From the IMG/VR virus record IMGVR_UViG_3300042549_005531, positions 1 to 64,000 of that record: 64,000 nt of DNA; one strand, 5' to 3'. Shown here one piece after another: positions 34,263 through 42,288 of the stretch; position 1 is the stretch's first letter; each line of letters opens with the position of its first letter. Both the position numbers and the translations under genes were made by a program. The DNA is from a virus. Under the pieces are notes generated by a model. That model ran no database searches and was not told the origin of the DNA. It was given only the letters and a program-made list of their open reading frames with translations.

Positions 34263-35204
34263 TTAATTACTTAATGGTGCTTTAATTGTTGGATGTGATT
34301 GATAGTTTTCTAAAATAACATCATTAACTGAACTACAAAATATTCCATCTCTAACATGTACTGTTGGTAAATCAAAAGGTTCTCTATTAATTTGTTCTTT
34401 AGCTTGTTCAATATGATTACTATATAAATGAGTATCACCTAAATTACCAATTAATTCGTCAGGAACCATGTTAACTTCATCTGCTAACATTATTAATAAC
34501 AACGCATAACTTGCAATGTTAAATGGTAAACCTAAGAATGTATCTACTGAACGTTGATTCCACATTAAAGAAATGTAACGTTTTTCATCTTTACCTTTTC
34601 TTGTATAAACTTGAAACCCGTAATGACAAGGTGGAAGAATCATTTGGTCTAATTCACCTACATTCCAAGCATTAACCATCATTCGTCTACTATCAGGATT
34701 TGTTTTAAGGTCGTTGATTAGGGTTGCGATTTGGTCTAAATAAATTGGTTTATCATCATCTGTTAAATCTTGTAAACCATCCCATTGTCTCCATTGCTTG
34801 CCATAAATTGGACCTAATTCTCCATATTTAGCAGCAAACTCAGGATTACTTTTAATTGCTTCTGCAAACTCTTCTATAGTGTAAGCATCTCTATTATTTG
34901 GTCTAGCTTCACGATAAACTTTGTAAGCATCACCGTCCCAAATATGACAATCATTATCAACCAAATACTTAATGTTTGTATCACCACGTAAAAACCATAA
35001 CAATTCAACTACTATTGATTTAAAATGTAATCTTTTAGTTGTAATTAAAGGAAATCCCTCACTCATTTTATGTCTTATTTGTCTACCAAAAACACTTATA
35101 GTTCCAGTTCCAGTTCTGTCTTTCTTTTCTATACCATTATCAAGAATATCTTGTAAAAGTAATTGATATTGTTTATCTATGTTATTTATGTTTTTATTCG
35201 TCAT
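34263..35204 (-). CDS. thyA: Thymidylate synthase
   Basis: 313 residues, full length for ThyA. It has the N-terminal DRTGTGTISVFGRQ, FPLITTKRLHFKSIVVELLW, LGPIYGKQWRQW, the dUMP-binding PDSRRMMVNAWN, the catalytic Cys in LPPCHYGFQVY, and the Asn-containing GLPFNIASYALL. The enzyme makes dTMP from dUMP with methylene-tetrahydrofolate, useful in an AT-rich phage. No insertion or frameshift is seen. The small gene upstream overlaps its first codons by 11 bases. Confidence 0.97.
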   Translation of the reverse strand: MTNKNINNIDKQYQLLLQDILDNGIEKKDRTGTGTISVFGRQIRHKMSEGFPLITTKRLHFKSIVVELLWFLRGDTNIKYLVDNDCHIWDGDAYKVYREARPNNRDAYTIEEFAEAIKSNPEFAAKYGELGPIYGKQWRQWDGLQDLTDDDKPIYLDQIATLINDLKTNPDSRRMMVNAWNVGELDQMILPPCHYGFQVYTRKGKDEKRYISLMWNQRSVDTFLGLPFNIASYALLLIMLADEVNMVPDELIGNLGDTHLYSNHIEQAKEQINREPFDLPTVHVRDGIFCSSVNDVILENYQSHPTIKAPLSN

Positions 35205-35373
35205 GTTCGCCTTTAATATGTTCGTTAACTGTTTCGTCTGTATATCCGCAAGCTTTTAATAAACCTTTTAAAGCATCGCAAACTTCTCCTATTGATGAAT
35301 CACATGGTAATTCTGCTGTAAATTTTCTACCATAATGCGTTATGCTTATAATTGCTGGTTCTGTTTTAATCAT
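35194..35373 (-). CDS. Small hypothetical protein upstream of thyA
   Basis: 59 residues (MIKTEPAIISITHYGRKFTA at the start), compact alpha/beta with a helix containing SIGEVCDALKGLLKACGY. The start overlaps the upstream stop as ATGA, and the end overlaps thyA by 11 bases. That tight fit in an otherwise empty gap supports it as real. Function unknown. Confidence 0.65.
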   Translation of the reverse strand: MIKTEPAIISITHYGRKFTAELPCDSSIGEVCDALKGLLKACGYTDETVNEHIKGEHDE

Positions 35374-35663
35374 TTGTTACCTTCTTTCTTTTCTTTTAAT
35401 TTTTTAACTATTTCATGAACTTGCGATTCCTCATTGCTTACTAGGTCTAAAAATGTTTTGCCGTATTTTTCTGCGTAATATTTTTCAGAATTTAAATCAT
35501 TTGTTTTTGAAGATATTTTACCAATAACAAATGCTTCTTTAATATTATGCTTGTCTATTTCATTAGCTTGTTTAAGAATAGCATACCACGTAAATTTATC
35601 TTTAGGCTCATCCCATAGCTGTTTGAATAGCCATTCGACTGCCGTCATAGATTTATTTTCCAT
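35370..35663 (-). CDS. Conserved small phage protein
   Basis: 97 residues, charged and helical. It begins MENKSMTAVEWLFKQL and ends in a Lys/Glu tail. The MTAVEWL start recurs in hypothetical proteins of Bacteroidota phages. Met6 is an alternative start. No function is known to me. Confidence 0.65.
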   Translation of the reverse strand: MENKSMTAVEWLFKQLWDEPKDKFTWYAILKQANEIDKHNIKEAFVIGKISSKTNDLNSEKYYAEKYGKTFLDLVSNEESQVHEIVKKLKEKKEGNK

Positions 35664-36150
35664 ATAATTTAAGTGTTGTTTTATTGTTATTTTTACTTGT
35701 AAGCATATTAGACAAATAACTTCTTGATATTGTATTATCTTTAGCTGCTTCTGTTACACTTTCATAAATTTTATTATTACTCGTATCAATTACTTTTTTG
35801 CAAGGTCTTGTAACTTTTTGCAATCCATTAGCAAATGAATGTAAACTATTTTCAGATTGAGTAACCCATTCAAGGTTATCTATTCTATTGTCGTGCTTTA
35901 TGCCATTAATATGGTTTACCTGTAATTTATTCAACGGATTTGGTATAAACATTTCAGCTAGTAATCTATGTTGTGAAACTGTAATAGGCATATTACTATT
36001 CCAAATAGTACATCTTATGTATCCATTTGCATCTTTACTCCATTTTTTAAACTTTTTAGTTTTTTCATTAAATAATCTACCGTCTTGGTAAATTAAATAA
36101 TCACCTTGATTTATTTTATATGCCGTTTGTTTATTTGATTCGTTTTCCAT
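35653..36150 (-). CDS. HNH homing-endonuclease-like protein (NUMOD4-HNH-NUMOD1)
   Basis: 165 residues from the ATG at 36150; the frame is open to 36189, but that start lies inside the upstream gene. An N-terminal NUMOD4-like part (GDYLIYQDGRLFNEKT) is followed by the HNH_3 core (HRLLAEMF, VNHINGIKHDNRIDNLEWVT, SEN..HS). A C-terminal NUMOD1-like repeat (VIDTSNNKIYESVTEAAKD) closes it. Free-standing HNH enzymes of this kind nick DNA and spread themselves between phage genomes. It is inserted in the operon without an intron being evident. Confidence 0.85.
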   Translation of the reverse strand: MENESNKQTAYKINQGDYLIYQDGRLFNEKTKKFKKWSKDANGYIRCTIWNSNMPITVSQHRLLAEMFIPNPLNKLQVNHINGIKHDNRIDNLEWVTQSENSLHSFANGLQKVTRPCKKVIDTSNNKIYESVTEAAKDNTISRSYLSNMLTSKNNNKTTLKLYGK

Positions 36151-36151
36151 T

Positions 36152-36769
36152 TTATATTTCTTTAATGTCATAATAAAAAGAATTTGCATCTTCTGTAACC
36201 CAACGATTGCTTACATTCTCTACGGATATTAATTCTGTATCTACTTTAAATTGTTTTAAATTTTCTGGCATTTCTTTGGTAATCCAATTGCTATCTCTCC
36301 AGAATATCCTGTTGTTAGGTTGACATAGTAGGTAGCCATCGTCAGCCCTGAATATATGCCCGCACTTGTAATCACTAGCTTCATTGCTGTATGGATTGTC
36401 ATACCAGTCTACGGTGAATAAATATGTACCCCAAACTTTAGTTCCATCTCTCAGGACTATTTGAGCTTTATGGTATGATAGGAAGTCGTATTCTATTACA
36501 GAAACATTTTCACTAAAGCAATCCCACAATTGTTTAAAGATGTTAGGTATATCATTTTCAGGTTCTTTGAAGTATATTTCAGATAGCGGAACTCTGCTTC
36601 TTAGCATTCCTGTATCTGTCATAACGTGAAAGGTTAGTATCTTGCCTGAGCAGGATTGAATGCCAAATACATACACATTGTAGAATTCTTTTTCATCTGC
36701 TTGATTTTTAGTAAAATAACTTTTTTTTACCAATGCTTTAAACGATGGTATGTTGCTATTCAATTTCAT
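36152..36769 (-). CDS. Hypothetical protein with less AT-rich composition
   Basis: 205 residues, soluble, beta-rich, many Tyr/Trp/Asp. Notable stretches are FTVDWYDNPYS, CGHIFRADDGYLLCQPNNR and IFWRDSNW. Family not recognised. The reading frame is clearly less AT-rich than its neighbours over about 36200-36650, and it sits beside the HNH gene, so transfer as part of a homing event is possible. Confidence 0.65.
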   Translation of the reverse strand: MKLNSNIPSFKALVKKSYFTKNQADEKEFYNVYVFGIQSCSGKILTFHVMTDTGMLRSRVPLSEIYFKEPENDIPNIFKQLWDCFSENVSVIEYDFLSYHKAQIVLRDGTKVWGTYLFTVDWYDNPYSNEASDYKCGHIFRADDGYLLCQPNNRIFWRDSNWITKEMPENLKQFKVDTELISVENVSNRWVTEDANSFYYDIKEI

Positions 36770-36785
36770 TTTTTTAATTTTAAAA

Positions 36786-36817
36786 ATAAAGTAGAAGAAA
36801 TTAATCTTCTACTTTAT
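36786..36817 (-). terminator. Intrinsic terminator hairpin within the minus arm
   Basis: AAAGTAGAAGA and TCTTCTACTTT form an 11-bp stem around AATTAA, followed on the minus strand by a T-rich run. The stem includes the stop region of the RusA-like gene. Just beyond it the next gene begins with only an A-rich leader. Confidence 0.75.
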
Positions 36818-37430
36818 GTAATTTTAATATTTCAGGTCTTTCATCTTGATAAAAATGATAAACTAATTTTCTATCATCAAATGAATCAACAGGATAAAAT
36901 AAAGGAGCTGAACAAGGTTTAGTTACATAAGGTACTTTGTCATCAACTAATCTACCCATATTTACCATAGTGTCAGTCAATACTTTACCATACATATAAC
37001 CTAAATTATCTAAATCTGCTTGAGAATGTCCTGTTATAATATGAATTTCACATTCCATTGCAATGCTACCAATAAAAATTGGCATATCTTTAATGTAATC
37101 TATAAAAAATTCTTCTAATCCATTTTTAATAGCAACTCTGTTCCATGTACTACCTACATAAAGTATTTGAGCATTAATAGGAACTTGTCTAGCTTTACCT
37201 ACACTTTTTGTATTAGCTATAATTTTATTACCATATTTGTCAAGATAGAAACCTTTATTATCTACTTGAGCACCTTCTAATTTCTTAGGACACTTATTGA
37301 CTCTACCTATTCCAGCAACATTAGAGTAATATTTAGGTCTAATTGATTTAGAAGTTTGTACTGATGTTATATACTTAGGAATTTCTAATGTATATATATG
37401 TTTAAAGTTTTTATCCATTTTGTATTTCAT
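36801..37430 (-). CDS. RusA-like Holliday junction resolvase
   Basis: 209 residues. The C-terminal half has DLDNLGYMYGKVLTDTMVN then GRLVDDKVPYV, the D.DN..K...D......DD pattern of RusA endonucleases; the acidic residues would bind the metal. The N-terminal part is longer than in E. coli RusA. Resolving branched DNA fits its place with RecT, helicases and polymerase. Met5 (37418) is an alternative start that reduces overlap with the upstream gene. Confidence 0.75.
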   Translation of the reverse strand: MKYKMDKNFKHIYTLEIPKYITSVQTSKSIRPKYYSNVAGIGRVNKCPKKLEGAQVDNKGFYLDKYGNKIIANTKSVGKARQVPINAQILYVGSTWNRVAIKNGLEEFFIDYIKDMPIFIGSIAMECEIHIITGHSQADLDNLGYMYGKVLTDTMVNMGRLVDDKVPYVTKPCSAPLFYPVDSFDDRKLVYHFYQDERPEILKLHKVED

Positions 37431-38733
37431 TAGCTATTCTACGTAATTCATCTTCTAAATCTGCAAATGTATTGTCAATTTGAGAAACTGCTTCTTCTGG
37501 AATTAAATTAAGTACTAAATCATCGTATTCTATACTATTACTAACAGCTTCATGCATTATGTCTGTAATAGTATCAATTGTAAGAAGATTATAAGAACTG
37601 TCAGGATAAGTTTCTATTTGATTTAGTAAACCTCCAGAAAGAATAATTGGAGAAGGAGGTGTGTCTAAAACAGCTACTTCTTCTACATTATCTTGAAATA
37701 ATGAATCAATTAAAGACATTTCTTCTGAAGTTAAACTTCTAGTTTCTAATATTTCAGGTTTATTTTCTTCAATATTTTCCTTCTCTTTTCTATTCTCTTC
37801 TAGTAGTTTATTATATTTATCTAAAAATTCTTTTTGTAAAGTCTTATAATCAAAATCATCTGTATAACCTTCTTTTGTTAAAGTTTCACAAAGTTTAGCT
37901 TCAATTTCAGTAAAATATTTCTTTCTTTTAGCAAGAGTAGAAAATGATAAAGATTGATAAGAAAACATATTTTGATTAGCAAATTCTTTACCGTCAAATA
38001 GTATAAGTTCGTAATTATAATATCTTTCGTTTAAACTTTTTAACAAATAAGTTTTTAAAGATTTATTACAAGATTGTAAATACCAATCTTTATCTACATA
38101 AACTTTAACTGAATTAAAATCAGTAGGTTCTTTTATATAACTATACATTAAATTTAATTTAAAAGAATTTATTTTACTTGCATCAATACCTGATAACAAA
38201 ACAGGATATGTACCTTCATCAACTTCTTTAAAAACAGAACCAAAATAAACAACTAATTTTTCATTATTTCTAATTACTTTTTTTGTTAAAAAATTATCAA
38301 AAGCACTTTTTATATATGAATTATTACCTCTAAATTGAAAATTATCTGATATTAGATTAACATTAATATATACTTTTTCATTAAATTGAAAATTAGTAGT
38401 AACAATATTATTAAGAAAATTTACTTTATGATTAAAAATATCATAAACTGATTTTTTTAGTCTTTCTTTATAATCTGTATATTTTGATTTTAAATACGTA
38501 TAATCATATTCTATTGTATTATCTGAAAAATACTGATAATCAGCTAAATCTCTATTAATTAAAATTCTACGAGCAGTTTTATTTTTAGGAAGTGTTCTAT
38601 TTAAATCAATTTTTTCTAAATCAAAATTGCAAGAATTTATATCAAATAAAGGAATAATATTTAAACTTCTTACATTTATTTCTACTTCAGGATGTAAAGG
38701 ATTAAAATGTCTTGTATTTCTAAGAATTCTCAT
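37411..38733 (-). CDS. Hypothetical protein next to E1/JAB module
   Basis: 440 residues. The N-terminal two thirds are mixed alpha/beta, Asn/Lys/Tyr-rich. Then comes an acidic coiled coil (about 290-335, with KEKENIEENKPEILE) and a Ser/Asp/Glu-rich tail. No catalytic motif is recognised. It overlaps the ThiF/E1-like gene by 4 bases (ATGA), so it belongs to the same translation-coupled block; it may be a target, adaptor or regulator of the conjugation module (inference). Confidence 0.65.
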   Translation of the reverse strand: MRILRNTRHFNPLHPEVEINVRSLNIIPLFDINSCNFDLEKIDLNRTLPKNKTARRILINRDLADYQYFSDNTIEYDYTYLKSKYTDYKERLKKSVYDIFNHKVNFLNNIVTTNFQFNEKVYINVNLISDNFQFRGNNSYIKSAFDNFLTKKVIRNNEKLVVYFGSVFKEVDEGTYPVLLSGIDASKINSFKLNLMYSYIKEPTDFNSVKVYVDKDWYLQSCNKSLKTYLLKSLNERYYNYELILFDGKEFANQNMFSYQSLSFSTLAKRKKYFTEIEAKLCETLTKEGYTDDFDYKTLQKEFLDKYNKLLEENRKEKENIEENKPEILETRSLTSEEMSLIDSLFQDNVEEVAVLDTPPSPIILSGGLLNQIETYPDSSYNLLTIDTITDIMHEAVSNSIEYDDLVLNLIPEEAVSQIDNTFADLEDELRRIANEIQNG

Positions 38734-39413
38734 ATACTTTCAAACATCATTAACGGAAAATTATAAGTTGTTTTAAAAGATAAATTAACTGGTAAATCTG
38801 GATTTAAAGTTGTACCTACATAATTACAAAATAATGCTGTCATTATACTTGCAATAGCCATACCACTAAAAGTAGTTGCTTTCATACTACAAGCAGCATC
38901 TTCAACTTCAGAATCATCAAATAAAGTTCTTTCGTATTCTTTTTCTTTTCCTTTTGTTACACAATAAACTTCTCCTGTGGTAAGTGCCATTCTTCCATCA
39001 ATAAAAAGTTCTCTATCATCTTCAGCTTTCCATTTATCAAAAGCTAATTTTCTTGCAGCCATATTGTCAAAACAAGAAAATACTATTGGACCAGTTAAAC
39101 TTTTATCAGTATATTTTTCATTTAAAGAAATTATATTAGGTTTATCACATAATAAATTAACTAAACTATTAATACTATCAAGTTTTCTCATTCCAATATC
39201 AGTATTAGCATACATTTGACCAGCTAAATTTACTTCATCAATTAAATCATAATCGTATAAATGTAAATTACATTCTAGTCTAGCAAGATTAAGGGTCAGC
39301 CATGAGCCGATACCCCCTAATCCTAATACTAACACTTCCACATTTGGTTTGTAAAAGTAAGCTTCTGAAAATCTTACTGTACTTTGTTTAATTGTTTTTA
39401 TTCCCATACCCAT
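38730..39413 (-). CDS. ThiF/E1-like adenylating enzyme
   Basis: 227 residues, a stand-alone E1/MoeB/ThiF Rossmann domain. The glycine-rich ATP loop is GLGGIGS (31-37). DYDLIDEVNLAGQMY (53-67) corresponds to the DDDxVExSNLNRQ motif with the Arg replaced by Gly. IGMRKLDS follows, with the helix Lys. FDNMAARKLAF and IDGRMALTTGEVY follow the usual order. C175 in AACSMKATTF is where E1-type enzymes carry a conserved Cys. It would adenylate the C-terminus of a ubiquitin-like protein. The JAB gene overlaps it by 16 bases. No C-terminal ubiquitin-fold or adenylation-accessory domain is present. Confidence 0.85.
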   Translation of the reverse strand: MGMGIKTIKQSTVRFSEAYFYKPNVEVLVLGLGGIGSWLTLNLARLECNLHLYDYDLIDEVNLAGQMYANTDIGMRKLDSINSLVNLLCDKPNIISLNEKYTDKSLTGPIVFSCFDNMAARKLAFDKWKAEDDRELFIDGRMALTTGEVYCVTKGKEKEYERTLFDDSEVEDAACSMKATTFSGMAIASIMTALFCNYVGTTLNPDLPVNLSFKTTYNFPLMMFESI

Positions 39414-40570
39414 TTGTCCATCTCCTCTATAATTAATTTTGTTGTTGGATGATTTCTGAAACTACTTACTTTTAGAAAATTAATACAATCTATCCATATA
39501 TCATTTAAATTACTTGTATTATCATAATCATCAGAAGTAATTGAAAAGAATTCAAATATATCATGTGCATTATTTATTCTAATTTCAATAAATTCTTTAA
39601 CTTCTTTGTTGTTTTTAAATTTCCCTTTGTTTTTAGGAATTAAACTATCTAAATAACCATGTAAAGGAGAAGAATACTCTTGATTATAATTAAAATAAAA
39701 AGGCATATCTTCTATAGTATAGTTAATATCAATTAATCTTTTAATAAAATTTACAGCTTGAGAATCCCAAGTTAATTGGTCTTCAGTTCTTTCTTTGTTT
39801 TTTTCGTCAAATAATTTACCTTGTTTGTAATTATTTTGTGTAAAACTTTTATTATAACCTATACCATAATTTTCATAATTATCATCCCATGCTTTATTAT
39901 TTAACGTAGGAAAAGTTTGTACTGGTTTAGCTGCAATTACTTTTTTGTATTGTCTAACAAAGAAATCATCAATTAAATTAGAACTTTCAGCAAATATTTC
40001 CATTTCATAATAAAATGTAACTTGTTTATTTGGTGAACTTATCATTTGTTCTACTCCGTGTCTATCTTTAAATTTTATTGTCCTACCTTCAATTTCACCA
40101 ATGAATGCAATTCTAGCGCAATATTCATTTTTGTTATTTACAATTAACGAAAGGTAGTAGTTATAATTAGGAGCATTATCTGTAAGTTCTTCGTTGTCAG
40201 TTGCACTAAAGAAAACTGCCATGTTGTTATGTGAATGAATGTGACTCATTGACCATTCCATAAGTTCTGGTTTTTCCATTAAAGCTTCTGTAAAAGAAGG
40301 AGAAGAAAAATCATATTCTGTATAACCTGAAGTGCCTTTATCTAATAGCAATATATATTCAGCTTTACATGTAAATTGTTCTGGATTTTGTAAATCACCT
40401 TCACTAGTGTGATACAATACACCTGACCATTCTACTAATGGCATTTTAGAACATAAATATTTAATTTGGTCAATTACAGTTTGACTCAATATTAATTTAC
40501 CTTTTTTCTTAGAGAACTCAGTCAATTCTGAATAAGGGTTTTTTTTCAAGGAAGTTATTTGATTTGTCAT
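39398..40570 (-). CDS. JAB/JAMM-domain protease
   Basis: 390 residues. The N-terminal JAB/MPN domain (about 25-180) has the catalytic Glu in MPLVEWSGVLY and a perfect HxHx7SxxD zinc motif: HSHNNMAVFFSATD with H112, H114, S122, D125. JAB enzymes cut after a C-terminal Gly of ubiquitin-like proteins or remove them from targets. Residues 190-390 are a separate, Asn/Lys-rich C-terminal region without a recognised fold. The gene overlaps the E2-like candidate by 53 bases and the E1-like gene by 16, a strong sign of one functional block. Confidence 0.88.
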   Translation of the reverse strand: MTNQITSLKKNPYSELTEFSKKKGKLILSQTVIDQIKYLCSKMPLVEWSGVLYHTSEGDLQNPEQFTCKAEYILLLDKGTSGYTEYDFSSPSFTEALMEKPELMEWSMSHIHSHNNMAVFFSATDNEELTDNAPNYNYYLSLIVNNKNEYCARIAFIGEIEGRTIKFKDRHGVEQMISSPNKQVTFYYEMEIFAESSNLIDDFFVRQYKKVIAAKPVQTFPTLNNKAWDDNYENYGIGYNKSFTQNNYKQGKLFDEKNKERTEDQLTWDSQAVNFIKRLIDINYTIEDMPFYFNYNQEYSSPLHGYLDSLIPKNKGKFKNNKEVKEFIEIRINNAHDIFEFFSITSDDYDNTSNLNDIWIDCINFLKVSSFRNHPTTKLIIEEMDKWVWE

Positions 40571-41822
40571 TTATAATATTATTTATTTTGTCGATTAATT
40601 GACTTTTTATACTTTGATAATGAAGTCTATATACATCTAATTCTCCAGAAAAAATTGTTTCAGCTGAAGTTTTGTTTAAAGAATAGTCAATTGTAAGTGT
40701 ACCAAGTTTTTTTCCGTTAAAAGTAAAAAAGTTACTTCCAACAATTTCTGTAGTATTACTAGTATTTTTATCACTTTTATTTAGTTTATCTAAAGAAATA
40801 TAATTTCCGTTAATAGTATAGAAAGAATTAACTTCATCTAAAGAAGAATCAGTTATGTAAACTTTATTTCTGTTTATATCTAAAATTAAATTATTAAATT
40901 TATTTGCCATTAAACTTTTTATCATTTTTTCACGAAACACAGAATAAAGTACATTTTCAGTTGTACTATTAGAACGAATATCACTAATTTTAATATAAGG
41001 TCCGCCTTCTAAAGATTCCCAAGAAAGATAATTTTCTAAAGCTACACAATAACTTATAGCAAATTCTTCACTAGAAATTGGGATATTTCTATATTTACTT
41101 AACAATCCTTCACCTAAACAAGTATTTCTCCATTCATCAAATCCTCTTGAAAAATGAGAAAAGACATATGAAGAAGAATATTCTTCTTGAGATGCTTTAG
41201 TTCTTGTACCACTAACTAATGAAAAACAAGGATTTGAGTTACTATTTTCTAAAAATTTACTAAAATACTTAGCAAAATCACTTAAATATTTTTGTCTAAA
41301 TGTATTTTGATAAGATATATCAACTTTTAAATATACATCATAAATAGTATGTTGTCTTCCTGAACTATTTTGAACATGCTTTATTGGAAAATATACTATA
41401 AAAAAGCCATCTTGTATATCTACTCTATCTCCAAAAAAGTCTTTAATTACTTTTTTCCAATCAAAACTATCTTCAGTTTTATTTTCTGAATGTCTATTAA
41501 AAAATTCTTCATCAGTAAGATGTTCTTTTCCTGTTAATTTATTATAAGAGTTTAATGTAAAATCATCTAAAAAACCTCTACTAACATTATTGTGATATTC
41601 TTCAGATTGACTATAACAATCAGGATTATAATCTATTTCAGGAATTTCATCTTCTATAACTATAACATCTTTTTTATCAATTGACCAGTGAGATATAGTT
41701 ATATCATCAATAATGTTATAATAATTATCAACTAATTCAAATTTTTCAAATATTCTATATATTACAGTTGCAGATGCACCTTGAGAGTTTTTTCCTGTAA
41801 CTCCAGTTACTAATATTTTCAT
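40518..41822 (-). CDS. Candidate E2-like protein of ubiquitin-like module
   Basis: 434 residues. The middle part (about 140-260) runs GFFIVYFPIKHVQNSSGRQH, then DVYLKVDIS, SGTRT, SSSYVFSHFSR and NTCLGEG (C235), then WESLEGGPYI. A beta-meander with a fairly conserved Pro, then S-H and a Cys-Leu-Gly is the layout of prokaryotic E2/UBC-like domains, where the Cys carries the thioester. I infer this from pattern and from location between the ubiquitin-like gene and JAB; sequence similarity to classical E2s is low. The rest of the protein has no assigned fold. Start at 41822 follows a terminator hairpin. Confidence 0.55.
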   Translation of the reverse strand: MKILVTGVTGKNSQGASATVIYRIFEKFELVDNYYNIIDDITISHWSIDKKDVIVIEDEIPEIDYNPDCYSQSEEYHNNVSRGFLDDFTLNSYNKLTGKEHLTDEEFFNRHSENKTEDSFDWKKVIKDFFGDRVDIQDGFFIVYFPIKHVQNSSGRQHTIYDVYLKVDISYQNTFRQKYLSDFAKYFSKFLENSNSNPCFSLVSGTRTKASQEEYSSSYVFSHFSRGFDEWRNTCLGEGLLSKYRNIPISSEEFAISYCVALENYLSWESLEGGPYIKISDIRSNSTTENVLYSVFREKMIKSLMANKFNNLILDINRNKVYITDSSLDEVNSFYTINGNYISLDKLNKSDKNTSNTTEIVGSNFFTFNGKKLGTLTIDYSLNKTSAETIFSGELDVYRLHYQSIKSQLIDKINNIINDKSNNFLEKKPLFRID

Positions 41823-41833
41823 TTTTTTAATTT

Positions 41834-41876
41834 AAAAATAAAAAAACTCTCTTGTTGTATTAACAAGAGAGTTTTA
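41834..41876 (-). terminator. Intrinsic terminator after the ubiquitin-like gene
   Basis: AACTCTCTTGTT and AACAAGAGAGTT form a 12-bp stem around a 4-6 base loop, with flanking A and T runs. On the minus strand the T-run lies just before the E2-like candidate gene. It would lower transcription of the enzymes relative to the ubiquitin-like protein. Confidence 0.85.
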
Positions 41877-41883
41877 AATAAAA

Positions 41884-42288
41884 TTACAGACCTAATTCTC
41901 TTTTAATTTTAGCTGCTTCTGCTGCTAAACTTGAATCAGATGAACTAAGATGTGAAGTAGATGAATGTTCTCCATCTTCGATTTCGTTTAAGATGTCTTC
42001 AAAAGCTTCGTCAAATTTTTCTTTAAGACGAGCAATTACTGAAGCTACATCAATAGATTCAGAACCAGATTTAGTCTTAGCAGGAGTCAAAACTAATTTG
42101 AATTCACCTTCAGGAAGAATTGCTTCCATAGATACTAATTGATTTCTAGTTTCTACAATAGTAGCTACCATGTCTTCATTTAATAATGAAGGAATTTCTG
42201 CTCTAAGTTCTCCCCATGTTGAAGAAGTTGAAATTAAACTTTGCGATGTGTTTGTTTTTGTTGAAAAAACTACAATTTTTCTAGCCAT
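41884..42288 (-). CDS. Ubiquitin-like beta-grasp protein with C-terminal extension
   Basis: 134 residues. Residues 1-75 read as a beta-grasp fold: KIVVFSTKTN (strand), LISTSSTWGELRAEIPSLL (strand-helix), MVATIVETRN, then EAILPEGEFKLVLTP as the last strand, followed by AKTKSG. The LVL strand plus short basic tail ending in Gly75 matches the end of ubiquitin, which is 76 residues long. A helical acidic and Ser-rich extension (76-134) follows, as in precursors trimmed by JAB proteases. It resembles PRTRC-type and other prokaryotic ubiquitin-like proteins. Its own terminator follows. Start overlaps the primase end by 19 bases. Confidence 0.65.
   Translation of the reverse strand: MARKIVVFSTKTNTSQSLISTSSTWGELRAEIPSLLNEDMVATIVETRNQLVSMEAILPEGEFKLVLTPAKTKSGSESIDVASVIARLKEKFDEAFEDILNEIEDGEHSSTSHLSSSDSSLAAEAAKIKRELGL

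Noticed and set aside
34972-35166. Plus-strand frame antisense to thyA and similar antisense frames in long genes
   Set aside because: These are shadows of well-supported genes, with composition expected of reverse complements and no leaders.
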